Source: Hyphomicrobiales bacterium
GTDB taxonomy: Bacteria; Pseudomonadota; Alphaproteobacteria; Rhizobiales; Rhizobiaceae
Direction of reading: 5' to 3'
NCBI GenBank assembly: GCA_900473045.1
Contig: UCKS01000017.1
Span: forward strand, 124,001-188,000
DNA: 64,000 nucleotides
The position numbers were made by a program, and so were the translations under genes. Each line of letters begins with the position of its first letter. Position 1 is the first letter of the stretch. This document shows, in pieces, positions 51,781 to 60,635 of the stretch. Under the pieces are notes generated by a model that worked only from the letters and a program-made list of their open reading frames with translations, did not search any database and was not told the DNA's origin.

Positions 51781-52761
51781 TTAAGCCTTGATGAAGGCGA
51801 GGAGGTCAGCATTCAGCGCGTCGGCGTTGACGGTCAGCATCCCGTGCGAGAAGCCGGGATACGTCTTTATGGCCCCATTCTTCAAGAGCTTGATGGACTT
51901 GTGCGCAGCGTCCGCGATCGGAACTATTTGGTCGTCTTCGCCATGCAACACCAGCGTGGGCACGCTTATTGCCATCAGGTCTTCGGTCTGGTCGGTTTCG
52001 GAGAACGCCTTGATGCCATCGTAATGGGCTTTTGCGCTGCCCATCATGCCTTGGCGCCACCAATTCTGAATAACGCCTTCGTGCACCGTCGCACCGTCGC
52101 GGTTGAAGCCGTAGAATGGGCCGGAAGGAACGTCGCGGAAAAATTGCGCCCTGTTGTTGGCCAGTGCGGAACGGAAACCGTCGAAGACTTCGATCGGCAG
52201 GCCTTCCGGATTGGCCGCGGTCTTAAGCATCAAAGGCGGTACGGCAGAAACGAGTACTGCCTTAGCGACACGGCCGGCCGGTTCGCCAAACTTGGCGACA
52301 TACCGGGCAACCTCACCACCGCCTGTCGAATGGCCGATATGAACGGCATTCTTCAGGTCCAGCGCCTCGACGACGGCAAATGCGTCGGCGGCATAGTGAT
52401 CCATGTCATGACCGTCAGACACCTGAGCCGAGCGGCCGTGGCCACGCCGATCATGGGCAACGACGCGGTAGCCCTTTGCAAGGAAGAACAACATCTGGGC
52501 ATCCCAGTCGTCGGATGAAAGCGGCCAGCCGTGATGAAACACGATCGGCTGTGCGTCTTTCGGACCCCAGTCCTTGAAGAAGATGTCGGTGCCGTCTGTG
52601 GTGGTAACGAAGCCCATGGTATTTTCTCCTGTGGTTGCCTGGATGGTGGCCGCAGCGGATGCTGCGCCGGTGGAACGAAGTGGAAGCGCGATGCCAGCGG
52701 CAAGAACAGCGCCGGAAAGAAGGACATCACGTCTGCTGAGAGTGAAATTTCTGTCGGCCAT
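51781..52761 (-). CDS. Tat-exported alpha/beta hydrolase (non-heme chloroperoxidase-like)
   Basis: A 326-residue protein. The N-terminus carries a twin-arginine signal (SRRDVLLSGAVLAAGIALPL). The catalytic part matches the cofactor-free chloroperoxidase/arylesterase group: VFHHGWPLSSDDWDAQMLFF, nucleophile elbow HIGHSTGGGEVARYVAKFGE, LVLHGEDDQIVP with the acid, and YPGFSHGML with the His. It may hydrolyse an ester rather than halogenate. Upstream lies a repeated ATTGCAATAA element (52841-52880), so it may have its own promoter apart from the MFS gene before it. Confidence 0.87.
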   Translation of the reverse strand: MADRNFTLSRRDVLLSGAVLAAGIALPLRSTGAASAAATIQATTGENTMGFVTTTDGTDIFFKDWGPKDAQPIVFHHGWPLSSDDWDAQMLFFLAKGYRVVAHDRRGHGRSAQVSDGHDMDHYAADAFAVVEALDLKNAVHIGHSTGGGEVARYVAKFGEPAGRVAKAVLVSAVPPLMLKTAANPEGLPIEVFDGFRSALANNRAQFFRDVPSGPFYGFNRDGATVHEGVIQNWWRQGMMGSAKAHYDGIKAFSETDQTEDLMAISVPTLVLHGEDDQIVPIADAAHKSIKLLKNGAIKTYPGFSHGMLTVNADALNADLLAFIKA

Positions 52762-52840
52762 GTCTGCTCCTGCGCTCTGATGCGGTTACGGCGTTGCCGT
52801 GTCGTTGGAGGCATCTTCGACCACAAACACTCGGTCAACA

Positions 52841-52880
52841 ATTGCAATAAAAATGTCTATTCTGTTGTGATTTATGCAAT
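52841..52880. promoter_or_regulatory. Inverted ATTGCAATAA / TTTATGCAAT element
   Basis: ATTGCAATAA at 52841-52850 and the near-inverse TTTATGCAAT at 52871-52880, 80-119 bases before the Tat-hydrolase start. ATTGCAATAA also occurs in the LysR/VOC control region at 59078. Candidate LysR-type binding site. Confidence 0.4.
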
Positions 52881-52909
52881 TATTCTCGTGTGCGAGGATG
52901 ACCGTTTGA

Positions 52910-54511
52910 TCAGGTCGCCCTCCCAGGCTTGTTGATTGCGAGCAGATGCCGAACGACGGGTTTTTCAGGGCCACTGTGGAATGCAAGGACCTTGCTCTGC
53001 AGATCAGCGTCTGCATTCGATACCCGCTTGTGCTGCCTCAGGTGTTCCGCCCAGGATTCGACCATGAACCACTCGGTGATCTTATCAGGATTGGCAGAAT
53101 CTTCTGTGACGCCCCAGCCATAGGCTCCGTCCCGACGGCGTTCCGACGACATGTCGTTGAGAGCATGCAGGAACTTGGTGCGGTTGTGTTTCTCGACTTG
53201 GTAGTCGATCAGAATGAGCACGGGGCCGCGGTCGTTTGCAACGGGCTCTGCAACGAGGGGCTCCGGCCAATGGTTGGATGACACTAGGTCCGCCTCGCCT
53301 GACGGTAGCTTAATACGGTGCATGATGAAGCCGGCGACGAGCAATCCCGCAGCTCCGATCAGCAACGTGCCGGGTACGCCGGCCGCTTCCCCGACGGCAC
53401 CCCATCCAAGGCTGCCTGCCGTCATCGCGCCGTTGAAGACGGTCAGATAGACGGCAAGGCCACGGCCTCGCACCCAGTTCGGCAGAACGGCCTGTGCTGC
53501 ACCGTTAAGGGTGGTGAGCGCAGTGATCCATGCAGCACCCAGGAAAAGAAGGATGACAACAGCCAGCCATTGCGGCGGCGCAAACGAGAGCGCCCCCATG
53601 ACAACGGCCGTGACGATGGCCGAGCCAAGAAGCAGCCCATCGGCATCGAAGCGCTGCCTGAGTTTTGGCATGATCAGAGCGCCGCCGATGGCACCGGCTC
53701 CGACCGATCCAAGCAGCAGCCCGTAGAAACCTGCATCGCCGCCGAGAAGCTGGCGGGCAACGAGCGGCAGAAGCGCCCAGACCGCGCTGGCAAAGGCGAA
53801 AAAGATCGCAGCACGCAGAAGTACGACGTGTAGTGGTTTGCTGGCGCGGGTGTATCGCAGTCCCGCGCGGAAAGCTCCGAAGAAATTCTCCGATAAGGCG
53901 TCATCCGCATTTTTGGCACGCGGCCACCAAAGCAGTGCCGCGATGACCAGAATGTAACTGGCAACATCTGCGCCATAGGTAACGGCTGCTCCAAAGGCGG
54001 CAAGCAGCAGGCCGCCCGCCGCCGGGCCGATCGATCGTGCGATATTGATGCCAAGCGAGTTCAGGGCAACCGCCCCCTTCACGTCGTCGCGCGGCACCAA
54101 TTCAGGCACAATCGCCTGCCATGTCGGCCCCATCAGGGCCGCGCCGATGCCGCCTAGAAACGTCAGCCCGATTAGTGCGCTGACCGACAGCATGCCCATG
54201 TAGGACAGGGTCATCAGCGATATGCTGACGCTTGCCAATAAAAGCTGGATGGCGATCAGGAACTTGCGTCGGTCGAGAATATCCGAAAGCACACCCGCCG
54301 GAATTGCCAGAAGGAATATCGGCAGCGTGCCGGCAGCCTGGACCAAAGCAACAGCTGCAGGTGCTGCCGACAAATCGGTCATCAGCCAGGAGCTGGCCAC
54401 ATCGCGCATGAAGCTGCCGGTGTTGCCCAAGACAGTTGCAGCCCAGAGGACGGCGAAGACGGGCTGGCGGAGTGATGCAAAACTGCCGCCTGAAGACTTC
54501 GTGGCACTCAT
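52910..54511 (-). CDS. MFS_3-type transporter with C-terminal soluble domain
   Basis: A 533-residue protein. Residues 1-405 are an EntS-like major facilitator with 10-12 helices (QPVFAVLWAATVLGNTGSFM, the loop motif AGVLSDILDRRKFL, LTFLGGIGAALMGPTWQAIV). Residues about 425-525 form a soluble ferredoxin-like/antibiotic-monooxygenase-type domain (VLILIDYQVEKHNRTKFLHA, ITEWFMVESWAEHLRQHKRV), as in other PF05977 members. Probably an exporter for a small toxic compound. Its start overlaps the DoxX stop by 4 bases. Confidence 0.88.
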   Translation of the reverse strand: MSATKSSGGSFASLRQPVFAVLWAATVLGNTGSFMRDVASSWLMTDLSAAPAAVALVQAAGTLPIFLLAIPAGVLSDILDRRKFLIAIQLLLASVSISLMTLSYMGMLSVSALIGLTFLGGIGAALMGPTWQAIVPELVPRDDVKGAVALNSLGINIARSIGPAAGGLLLAAFGAAVTYGADVASYILVIAALLWWPRAKNADDALSENFFGAFRAGLRYTRASKPLHVVLLRAAIFFAFASAVWALLPLVARQLLGGDAGFYGLLLGSVGAGAIGGALIMPKLRQRFDADGLLLGSAIVTAVVMGALSFAPPQWLAVVILLFLGAAWITALTTLNGAAQAVLPNWVRGRGLAVYLTVFNGAMTAGSLGWGAVGEAAGVPGTLLIGAAGLLVAGFIMHRIKLPSGEADLVSSNHWPEPLVAEPVANDRGPVLILIDYQVEKHNRTKFLHALNDMSSERRRDGAYGWGVTEDSANPDKITEWFMVESWAEHLRQHKRVSNADADLQSKVLAFHSGPEKPVVRHLLAINKPGRAT

Positions 54512-54939
54512 TGGCGTGCTCCTTTGGTAAAATCAATGATGGCGACGATCACGAACGCACCCGCAAGCCCAAGATGCTCGAAGAAGGCGTTGGCCGCCAT
54601 CATCCGCTCCATGCCGGAGGGCATCTCCCAGAACCGGAGGGCGATGAAGGTTGCAAGAAGCGTGAAGACGGCAAGCGCGAGCGCTCCCAGCCAGCGCAGG
54701 AAGCCCGACAGGATCATTGCCGAAGCCGTCAGTTCGAACGCGATGACGGCGACCGCGAAAAACGCTGCCGGGTGAAGACCGAAGTGCTCCATTTCGGCGA
54801 TCGCGCCCTGGAAATCAAAGAGCTTGGTGAGCGGCCCCTGGATATAGGCCGCACATAGGCCGAGGAGTGCCGTGAACCAGAGCGCTGGGGAAGCGATGAG
54901 CGACGCAAGGCCACCATGGGGTTTGCTAGGAGATATCAC
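54508..54939 (-). CDS. DoxX-family membrane protein
   Basis: A 143-residue protein with four membrane helices (LIASPALWFTALLGLCAAYI, FFAVAVIAFELTASAMILSG, LGALALAVFTLLATFIALRF, LGLAGAFVIVAIIDF) and the DoxX-type FGLHP and FWxMP signatures (RFWEMPSGMERMMAANAFFE). The start is taken as GTG at 54939 because GAGGA lies 7 bases before it and the residues beyond are non-homologous; the open frame reaches 55047 inside the amidohydrolase gene. It overlaps the MFS gene by 4 bases. Role unknown, often linked to quinone or thiol stress. Confidence 0.83.
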   Translation of the reverse strand: MISPSKPHGGLASLIASPALWFTALLGLCAAYIQGPLTKLFDFQGAIAEMEHFGLHPAAFFAVAVIAFELTASAMILSGFLRWLGALALAVFTLLATFIALRFWEMPSGMERMMAANAFFEHLGLAGAFVIVAIIDFTKGARQ

Positions 54940-54949
54940 GTTCTTTTCC

Positions 54950-56932
54950 TCATACCGCCCAGCAGGCGCAGCCAAGCGCACCGAAGAAACCCTTGATGTC
55001 GGCGATCGGCAGCTTTGCTGTCCATGCCCCGGCGTGATCGTGACCATGGACGTTACAAGAACTGGCGCAGCCGCAGGTCGAGATCGCGGTTCGGCGCAAC
55101 GAGTTCATGCCAGCACCTTGCGGCTCGCCCCATGCCGCGTAGCCGCCAAAGGATCGAACGGGGGACCAGTCCGGCATGGCAGGCGGCACGTCGTTCTCAT
55201 TCAGCGCACGGAAATCGCCCGCACCATAGACGACCTTTCCACCAACCATCGTGAGGTCCGACGTGAGAAACGAAATCTCATCCTCGGAGCAGGTGAAAAA
55301 GTCCTTGTCCGGAATGATCAGATCGGCGAACTGGCCCTTTTCGATCCGGCCCTTCTTGCCTTCCTCATTGGAGAACCAGGTAACCTTTTCCGTCCACATG
55401 CGCAGGGCCGTCTCACGGTCAAGGCAGTTGGCGCGGGGATAGAGCTGCATGCCACCGACAGTTTTGCCCGTGACCATCCAGGAAAGCGAGACCCATGGAT
55501 TGTAGGAGGCAACTCGGGTCGCGTCCGTGCCGGCCGAAACATTGACGCCCTTCTCAAGCATGCGCTTGATCGGCGGCGTGGCTTCGGCGACGCCATGCCC
55601 ATAACGCTCGACGAAATATTCGCCTTGATAGGCCATGCGGTGCTGGGTGGCGATACCGCCGCCAAGTGCTGCAATCCGATCGATGGAGCGATCCGAAATC
55701 GTTTCGGCGTGGTCAAAGAACCAGTTCAGGCCCTCAAGTGGAATGTCCTTGTTGACCTTCTCGAACACGTCGAGGGATCGGCTGATGGTTTCATCGTAGG
55801 TGGCGTGCATGCGCCATGGCCAACGGTTTTCGGCGAGAACGCGCACCACTTCCTCAAGTTCGCCTTCCATCTCCGGAGCCATTTCGGGCCTCGGCTGACG
55901 GAAATCCTCGAAGTCGGCGGCGGAGAAGACGAGCATTTCGCCAGCACCGTTGTGGCGGAAATAATCGTTGCCCTGCTTGTATTTGACCGATTGGGTCCAG
56001 TTGAGAAAATCCTGCTTTTCTTCCTTCGGTTTCTGCGTGAACAGATTATAGGCGAGGCGCACCGTCAGTTGGTCTTCGTCGGACAATTTCTGGATGACCG
56101 CGTAGTCGTCAGGGTAGTTCTGGAAGCCACCGCCCGCATCGATCACACCGGTGATGCCGAGACGGTTCAATTCCCGCATGAAATGTCGCGTTGAATTGAC
56201 CTGGTAATCGAAGGGAAGTTTTGGCCCCTTTGACAGCGTGGAATAAAGAATGGCCGCATTTGGCTTGGCGAGCAACAACCCGGTCGGATTGCCGTTGGCG
56301 TCGCGGGTGATCTCGCCGCCGTGCGGGTTCGGTGTGTCCTTCGTGTAGCCGACAGCGCGGAGAGCCGCGCCGTTCAGCAATGCGCGGTCGTAGAGGTGCA
56401 ACAGGAAGACTGGCGTGTCGGGTGCGACAGCATTGATCTCGTCTATCGTCGGCAGGCGTTTTTCGGCAAACTGGTGTTCTGTGAAGCCGCCGACGACACG
56501 CACCCATTGTGGGGCGGGCGTCATGGCAACTTGTCGCTTCAGCATATCCATCGCATCGGCGAGCGAGCGCACGCCGTCCCAGCGGAGTTCCATGTTAAAG
56601 TTGAGACCACCGCGCACCACGTGGGTATGGTTATCGATCAGGCCCGGCAGCACACGCTTGCCCTTGAGGTCAACGATTTTCGTGTCGGGTCCAGCAAGCG
56701 CCATGACGTCGCCGTCAGTTCCCACGTGCAGGAACAGGCCATCCTTGACGGCGATCGCGGTGGCGTTCGGATTTGCGCGATCCAGCGTCGTGATCGATCC
56801 GTTGTGAAAAACGATGTCTGCGTACATAGAAGCGGCTCCGGTCTTAATGGGATCGGCGGCATTTGCCGGTGAAAACAGGTTGGAAAAGGCAAGGCTCGAT
56901 GCCGCGCCCAGGAACGTGCGGCGCGTCGTCAT
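54950..56932 (-). CDS. YtcJ-like amidohydrolase with Tat-type signal
   Basis: A 660-residue metal-dependent hydrolase of the amidohydrolase_3 group. The leader carries RRTFLGAASSLAFSNLFSPA, a Tat-like signal. Metal-binding motifs: LPGLIDNHTHV, LNWFFDHAETISDRSI and SAGTDATRV. The family's C-terminal beta sandwich returns with GQFADLIIPDKDF. The tail is unusual, with clustered Cys and His (TCGCASSCNVHGHDHAGAW and ALGCACWAV), perhaps an extra metal site. It overlaps the XapX gene by 4 bases. Substrate unknown; an amide or carbamate of an aromatic amine is possible. Confidence 0.88.
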   Translation of the reverse strand: MTTRRTFLGAASSLAFSNLFSPANAADPIKTGAASMYADIVFHNGSITTLDRANPNATAIAVKDGLFLHVGTDGDVMALAGPDTKIVDLKGKRVLPGLIDNHTHVVRGGLNFNMELRWDGVRSLADAMDMLKRQVAMTPAPQWVRVVGGFTEHQFAEKRLPTIDEINAVAPDTPVFLLHLYDRALLNGAALRAVGYTKDTPNPHGGEITRDANGNPTGLLLAKPNAAILYSTLSKGPKLPFDYQVNSTRHFMRELNRLGITGVIDAGGGFQNYPDDYAVIQKLSDEDQLTVRLAYNLFTQKPKEEKQDFLNWTQSVKYKQGNDYFRHNGAGEMLVFSAADFEDFRQPRPEMAPEMEGELEEVVRVLAENRWPWRMHATYDETISRSLDVFEKVNKDIPLEGLNWFFDHAETISDRSIDRIAALGGGIATQHRMAYQGEYFVERYGHGVAEATPPIKRMLEKGVNVSAGTDATRVASYNPWVSLSWMVTGKTVGGMQLYPRANCLDRETALRMWTEKVTWFSNEEGKKGRIEKGQFADLIIPDKDFFTCSEDEISFLTSDLTMVGGKVVYGAGDFRALNENDVPPAMPDWSPVRSFGGYAAWGEPQGAGMNSLRRTAISTCGCASSCNVHGHDHAGAWTAKLPIADIKGFFGALGCACWAV

Positions 56933-57222
56933 GAGCTTTTCCCCGGTGCCGGACCGTCGCCGGTGGAAATCACCTCAACCACGTTCGATCCGCCCTTCGG
57001 CAAGTGACCGAACATATGCGGCTTGATCTGGTGAAGCCACGAAACGGCGGCAGGCTCGCGGGCCCACATGCTTTTTGCTAGCGGCACAAGTTGCTCGCCG
57101 ACGAGGATACCCAGCAAACCGATGAGTGCGACGACAGGTGGGGCAGGCGACCGGACATTCAGCAGGCTGTAGACCACGCCCACCAGCAGACCAGCGCCAA
57201 GCGAAAGGAGATAAATTTTCAT
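56929..57222 (-). CDS. XapX-domain small membrane protein
   Basis: A 97-residue protein. Residues 1-50 are the XapX domain: IYLLSLGAGLLVGVVYSLLN, VRSPAPPVVALIGLLGILVG, EQLVP, forming two membrane helices. The C-terminal half (SWLHQIKPHMFGHLPKGG) is longer than in minimal XapX proteins and soluble. The ATG at 57222 follows AAGGAAC and is preferred to upstream GTG/ATG codons, which run into the terminator-like hairpin. It precedes the amidohydrolase gene with a 4-base overlap. Function of XapX is not established. Confidence 0.85.
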   Translation of the reverse strand: MKIYLLSLGAGLLVGVVYSLLNVRSPAPPVVALIGLLGILVGEQLVPLAKSMWAREPAAVSWLHQIKPHMFGHLPKGGSNVVEVISTGDGPAPGKSS

Positions 57223-57240
57223 CTGAGTGTTCCTTGTCCA

Positions 57241-57279
57241 AAAAAAGCGCCCCGCCTTTTCATTCCAGGCGGGGCTTCT
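57241..57279 (-). terminator. Intrinsic terminator inside the hydrolase gene group
   Basis: On the minus strand GCCCCGCCT and AGGCGGGGC pair perfectly around a short loop, followed by GC and seven T residues. It lies just after the isochorismatase-like gene and before XapX, so downstream genes are attenuated or separately promoted. Confidence 0.8.
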
Positions 57280-57283
57280 CAGA

Positions 57284-57976
57284 TTAGATGGCTGCCGGGT
57301 TCGGGCCGATCCGCTTGCCATGGCTCACGCGTTCTGAGCCGCCATGGACGTGTGTGACCGCATAGTCGATGCCCATGCCGTAGGCGCCGGAATGCTCTTT
57401 CACCAAGGAGGTAACCGCGTCGTAGGTTTCCTTGCGTGCCCAGTCGCGCTGCCACTCGAGCAGAACCTGCTGCCAGGTGACCGGTACGACGCCTGCCTGC
57501 ACCATACGGTCCATTGCATACTTGTGTGCATCAACCGACGTGCCGCCAGACGCGTCCGCGACCATGTAAATTTCATAGTCGGTGTCGTGCATGCAGGAGA
57601 GTGCGAAGGTGGTGTTGCACACTTCGGTCCAGAGACCCGCCACGACAATCTTCTTGCGGCCGTCAGCGGCATGCTTGGCAAGAGCATCGCGGACGTTCTG
57701 GTCGTCCCAGGAATTCATCGAGGTTCGCTCGAGGATGTCATTTTCAGGAACGACGGCAAGCAGTTCGGGAAAGGTGTTGCCCGAGAAGCTGTCAGTCTCG
57801 ACGGTGGTGATCGTTGTCGGGATGTTGAAGATCTTTGCCGCCTTGGCAAGACCGACAACATTGTTCTTCAAGACCTGGCGGTCGATCGACTGTACGCCGA
57901 AGGCCATCTGCGGCTGCTGGTCAATAAAGATGATCTGGCTGTTCTGCGGGGTCAGCACCTGAAGCTTGTTGGACAT
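57284..57976 (-). CDS. Isochorismatase-family hydrolase (YcaC-like)
   Basis: A 230-residue cysteine hydrolase. The presumed triad is D19 (QIIFIDQQPQM), a lysine in the DGRKKIVVAG region and the nucleophile Cys in GLWTEVCNTTFALS. WDDQNVRDALAKH and VADASGGTSVDAHKYAMDRM are typical of the YcaC group. The C-terminal 60 residues (AVTSLVKEHSGAYGMGIDYA, THVHGGSERVSHGKRI) are an extension often seen in rhizobial members. It follows the VOC dioxygenase by 95 bases in the group controlled by the divergent LysR. Substrate unknown. Confidence 0.87.
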   Translation of the reverse strand: MSNKLQVLTPQNSQIIFIDQQPQMAFGVQSIDRQVLKNNVVGLAKAAKIFNIPTTITTVETDSFSGNTFPELLAVVPENDILERTSMNSWDDQNVRDALAKHAADGRKKIVVAGLWTEVCNTTFALSCMHDTDYEIYMVADASGGTSVDAHKYAMDRMVQAGVVPVTWQQVLLEWQRDWARKETYDAVTSLVKEHSGAYGMGIDYAVTHVHGGSERVSHGKRIGPNPAAI

Positions 57977-58071
57977 CGCGTGTGTTCCTTTTTGCTGGAT
58001 TGAATGAGGGAATGAAGCAGGGAGGGCGTTACGTCTTGAACGTTATGCCGCCGTATTGTTGGAAAGCGACT

Positions 58072-59004
58072 TCAGGCGGCGAGCGGGGTCAATCCGGCTT
58101 CGATCTGGGCACGATAAGGCTCGAAACGCGCTGGCAGCTTCAAGATCTCGCCGAGATGTGCGGTGTCTTCGTCACGGTCGAAACCGGGTTCATTGGTGGC
58201 AATCTCGAACAACACGCCGCCAGGTGTGCGGAAGTATATCGCCCAGAAGTAGTCACGGTCGATCACGGGAGTAACCTGGTAACCGGTATCCATCAGGGCC
58301 TTGCGGACGTCGAGCTGTTTTGCGCGGTTCTCGACGGCAAAGGCGATGTGGTGCACCGAACCGGCGCCCTGTCGTGCAAAGGGTGTCTTGGGAAGTGCTT
58401 CAAGGTCAATCACATCGGCGCCATTGCCGCCGGGAATGACAAAGCGTGTCACATCCCCTTCGGTCTCGGCCCGCTGGTAACCCATGAACTCCAGCAATTC
58501 GGCCGTGGCTGCTGTGTCGTGCAGTCGAAACTTTGCCCCGGAAAAGCCCTGTATAGCGACGCCGTCGGCGATGCCAGCACCGGTCCACGCCTTGCGAGCA
58601 TCGCCATCTGCCTCGATCAGGGCAAACCGCTCACCGTCCGGCCCGCTGAAATGCAGGCGATCTGCACCAAAGGCAGTGCCGATCTGCAGATTGCTGACAC
58701 CCTGTGCCGTCAGGCGTTCGTGCCAGAAGGAAAGCGAGCCTTTCGGAACAGCAAACTGCGTCTCACTCACTTCCCCAATGCCTGGCCTGCCTCGCATGAC
58801 ATCGGCGAACGGGAAGTAGGTCATGACCGTGCCGGGTGTGCCGGCTTCATCACCATAATAGAGGTGATAGACGTTCGGATCGTCGAAGTTCACGGTCTTC
58901 TTCACACGGCGCAAACCAAGAGTATCGGTGAAGAATGTATTGTTTCGACGGGCATTGGATGCCATCGACGTGATGTGGTGCAGTCCCTTGATATCCTTGA
59001 TCAT
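58072..59004 (-). CDS. VOC-family ring-cleaving dioxygenase-like protein
   Basis: A 310-residue protein with two VOC (glyoxalase/bleomycin) modules. Presumed metal ligands are in GLHHITSMA (H9/H10), SVHHIAFAVEN and the glutamate in GVLFEIATNEPGF, the pattern of MhqA/LinE-like extradiol dioxygenases that open hydroquinone rings. PNVYHLYYGDEAGTPGTVMT and FARQGAGSVHH are further family blocks. It is the first gene of the minus-strand group and faces the LysR gene at 59124 across a 119-base region with a clear dyad. Likely induced by quinone-type compounds. Confidence 0.88.
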   Translation of the reverse strand: MIKDIKGLHHITSMASNARRNNTFFTDTLGLRRVKKTVNFDDPNVYHLYYGDEAGTPGTVMTYFPFADVMRGRPGIGEVSETQFAVPKGSLSFWHERLTAQGVSNLQIGTAFGADRLHFSGPDGERFALIEADGDARKAWTGAGIADGVAIQGFSGAKFRLHDTAATAELLEFMGYQRAETEGDVTRFVIPGGNGADVIDLEALPKTPFARQGAGSVHHIAFAVENRAKQLDVRKALMDTGYQVTPVIDRDYFWAIYFRTPGGVLFEIATNEPGFDRDEDTAHLGEILKLPARFEPYRAQIEAGLTPLAA

Positions 59005-59077
59005 GACGTTTCCCTTCGCTTGCTTTTGCCGTTGGTTTGGTGTGAATAAACTCTACGCCAGTTGCTCATCCGCCAGA

Positions 59078-59098
59078 ATTGCAATAATAATTGGCAAT
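59078..59098. promoter_or_regulatory. LysR-type operator candidate
   Basis: A 21-base imperfect palindrome with ATTGC and GCAAT ends and an AT-rich centre, between the divergent VOC and LysR genes, 26 bases before the LysR ATG. Its left half ATTGCAATAA recurs at 52841. Confidence 0.55.
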
Positions 59099-59123
59099 GA
59101 ATTGCGCGGGATGAAATAATAAA

Positions 59124-60023
59124 ATGAACGACTACAAGGCTCTTCGAACCTTCCTGCTGGCAGCCGAGAAGCGGAGTTTCGCGCAGGTCGCACGCGAGCT
59201 GGACATGACCCCCGCAGCCGTGACGCGGGCGATCGCCGCCTTGGAGGAAGACCTTGGCTTACAGCTCTTCGTTCGAACGACTCGTCAGGTATCTCTGACG
59301 ACGGATGGAGCTATCTATGCCGCGCAGGTTCAGCCAGCGATGGACGTGCTGGAAAATGCGCGCAAAGAAGTGATGAATACGCACAAGGCGGATCACGGGA
59401 GGCTGCGGATTAGCGCGCCGACCTGGTTCGGTCAGCAGGTGCTGCCACCCATCCTGTCCGGCTTTAGGGAGCGCTTTCCAAAGATCAGTTTCGAAATCTC
59501 GCTCGCGGACGGACTGGTGAACATCGTCGACGGTGACTACGATCTGGCGATCCGTATCTCTGCTGCACCATCGGACAAGTTTACCATCTGGCGAAAGATC
59601 AGTGTTGTTCACCGTATTCTCGTCGCAGCACCCGGCAGTCGATTTGCGGAGATGCGGCATCCAAACGAACTCAGCCCCGATGATTGCCTTGCTTATAGTG
59701 GTGACAGTAAGCGGGAGGCTTGGTCATTATCGGATGGAAACGGCAGCGCCACGATTTCGGCAGGTCGGGCCTTTAGCGCCAATAACGGCGGCGTTCTCGC
59801 CGACATGGCCGCTGAAGGCGCCGGGGTGGCAATGCTTCCGAAATTTCACGTCGCCGAGCATCTGCGCACAGGAAAATTGGTCCATGTGCTTCAAAACTGG
59901 TCGCCGCCCGACTTATGGCTGACTCTGTATTACCCGCCCTACCAGGCGCTGCCGCCACGCATTGCCTCATTCTCAAAATTCTTCGAACAGCAAGTACCGG
60001 CGTTCATGACGGCTATGGAATAA
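59124..60023 (+). CDS. LysR-type transcriptional regulator
   Basis: A 299-residue intact LysR regulator. Winged HTH at residues 1-60 (YKALRTFLLAAEKRSFAQVA, RELDMTPAAVTRAIAALEED, LGLQLFVRTTRQVSLT), then the two-lobed effector domain (RLRISAPTWFGQQVLPPILS and DGDYDLAIRISAAPSDKF). It belongs to the CrgA/DmlR-like subgroup. It is divergent from the VOC dioxygenase operon, its most likely target, and probably autoregulated from the shared dyad at 59078. Inducer not known. Confidence 0.92.
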   Translation: MNDYKALRTFLLAAEKRSFAQVARELDMTPAAVTRAIAALEEDLGLQLFVRTTRQVSLTTDGAIYAAQVQPAMDVLENARKEVMNTHKADHGRLRISAPTWFGQQVLPPILSGFRERFPKISFEISLADGLVNIVDGDYDLAIRISAAPSDKFTIWRKISVVHRILVAAPGSRFAEMRHPNELSPDDCLAYSGDSKREAWSLSDGNGSATISAGRAFSANNGGVLADMAAEGAGVAMLPKFHVAEHLRTGKLVHVLQNWSPPDLWLTLYYPPYQALPPRIASFSKFFEQQVPAFMTAME

Positions 60024-60276
60024 ATCCTCTTCGATTTTACTTGCGGGAGGAGTGGAAAAGGCGGCCGTCTGCAATAAGCCTTTGCCCTAGACTATCCACG
60101 TGCAACTAACCCGCCACCAGTTGGATCCCCATCAAGGCAAGCGAGCTTTTACGGCGGGTCCTCATGAAACCCAACAGCTCAAGGGATCTGCTCAAAGCAA
60201 TTAACATGACCTAAAAAGGTGGGCCGAGCGGGTCTCTGATCAGCAACTTAAAAAAAATGCCAGAACGACTGCCCGA

Positions 60277-60635
60277 TTGATGACAACCGCTCGCGATCAA
60301 CTGAGCAAGGCAAATATACTTACGATCGCGGCCATAGAAGCCGGTGTTCTCGCCTTGAGCGAAGCCCGTAATCTAATTGATCGCTTTCAAAGGATGATCA
60401 GAAGGAAAGCCAAGGCCGAACTCGACCCGTGGATCGCTGATGCCCGCCACAGTCTCTTCGCTCCCTTTGCCACGGGATACTCGAAGATAAGGCAGCCGTG
60501 TCCGCAGCAATCACCGAACCTTGGTCAAACGGTCACGTTGAAGGACAGATCACCAAACTGGAGCTCGTCAAAAGGCAAATGTACGGGCGCGCAAAGCTGG
60601 ACCTGCTCCAGGCGCGGTTAATCAACGCGATGTGA
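60277..60635 (+). pseudogene. ISL3-family transposase, 3' remnant
   Basis: The last third of an ISL3-type transposase in two registers: MMTTARDQLSKANILTIAAI, EAGVLALSEARNLIDRFQRM, IRRKAKAELDPWIADARHSL in the first, then after a frameshift near 60480, ITEPWSNGHVEGQITKLELV, KRQMYGRAKLDLLQARLINAM to the TGA at 60633-60635. The DDE-type glutamate in HVEGQITK is kept but the DNA-binding and upstream catalytic parts are missing. It is a dead insertion sequence. Confidence 0.85.

Noticed and set aside
54872-56194. Plus-strand open frame of 440 codons
   Set aside because: Antisense to the amidohydrolase; product shows no domain and no ribosome site.
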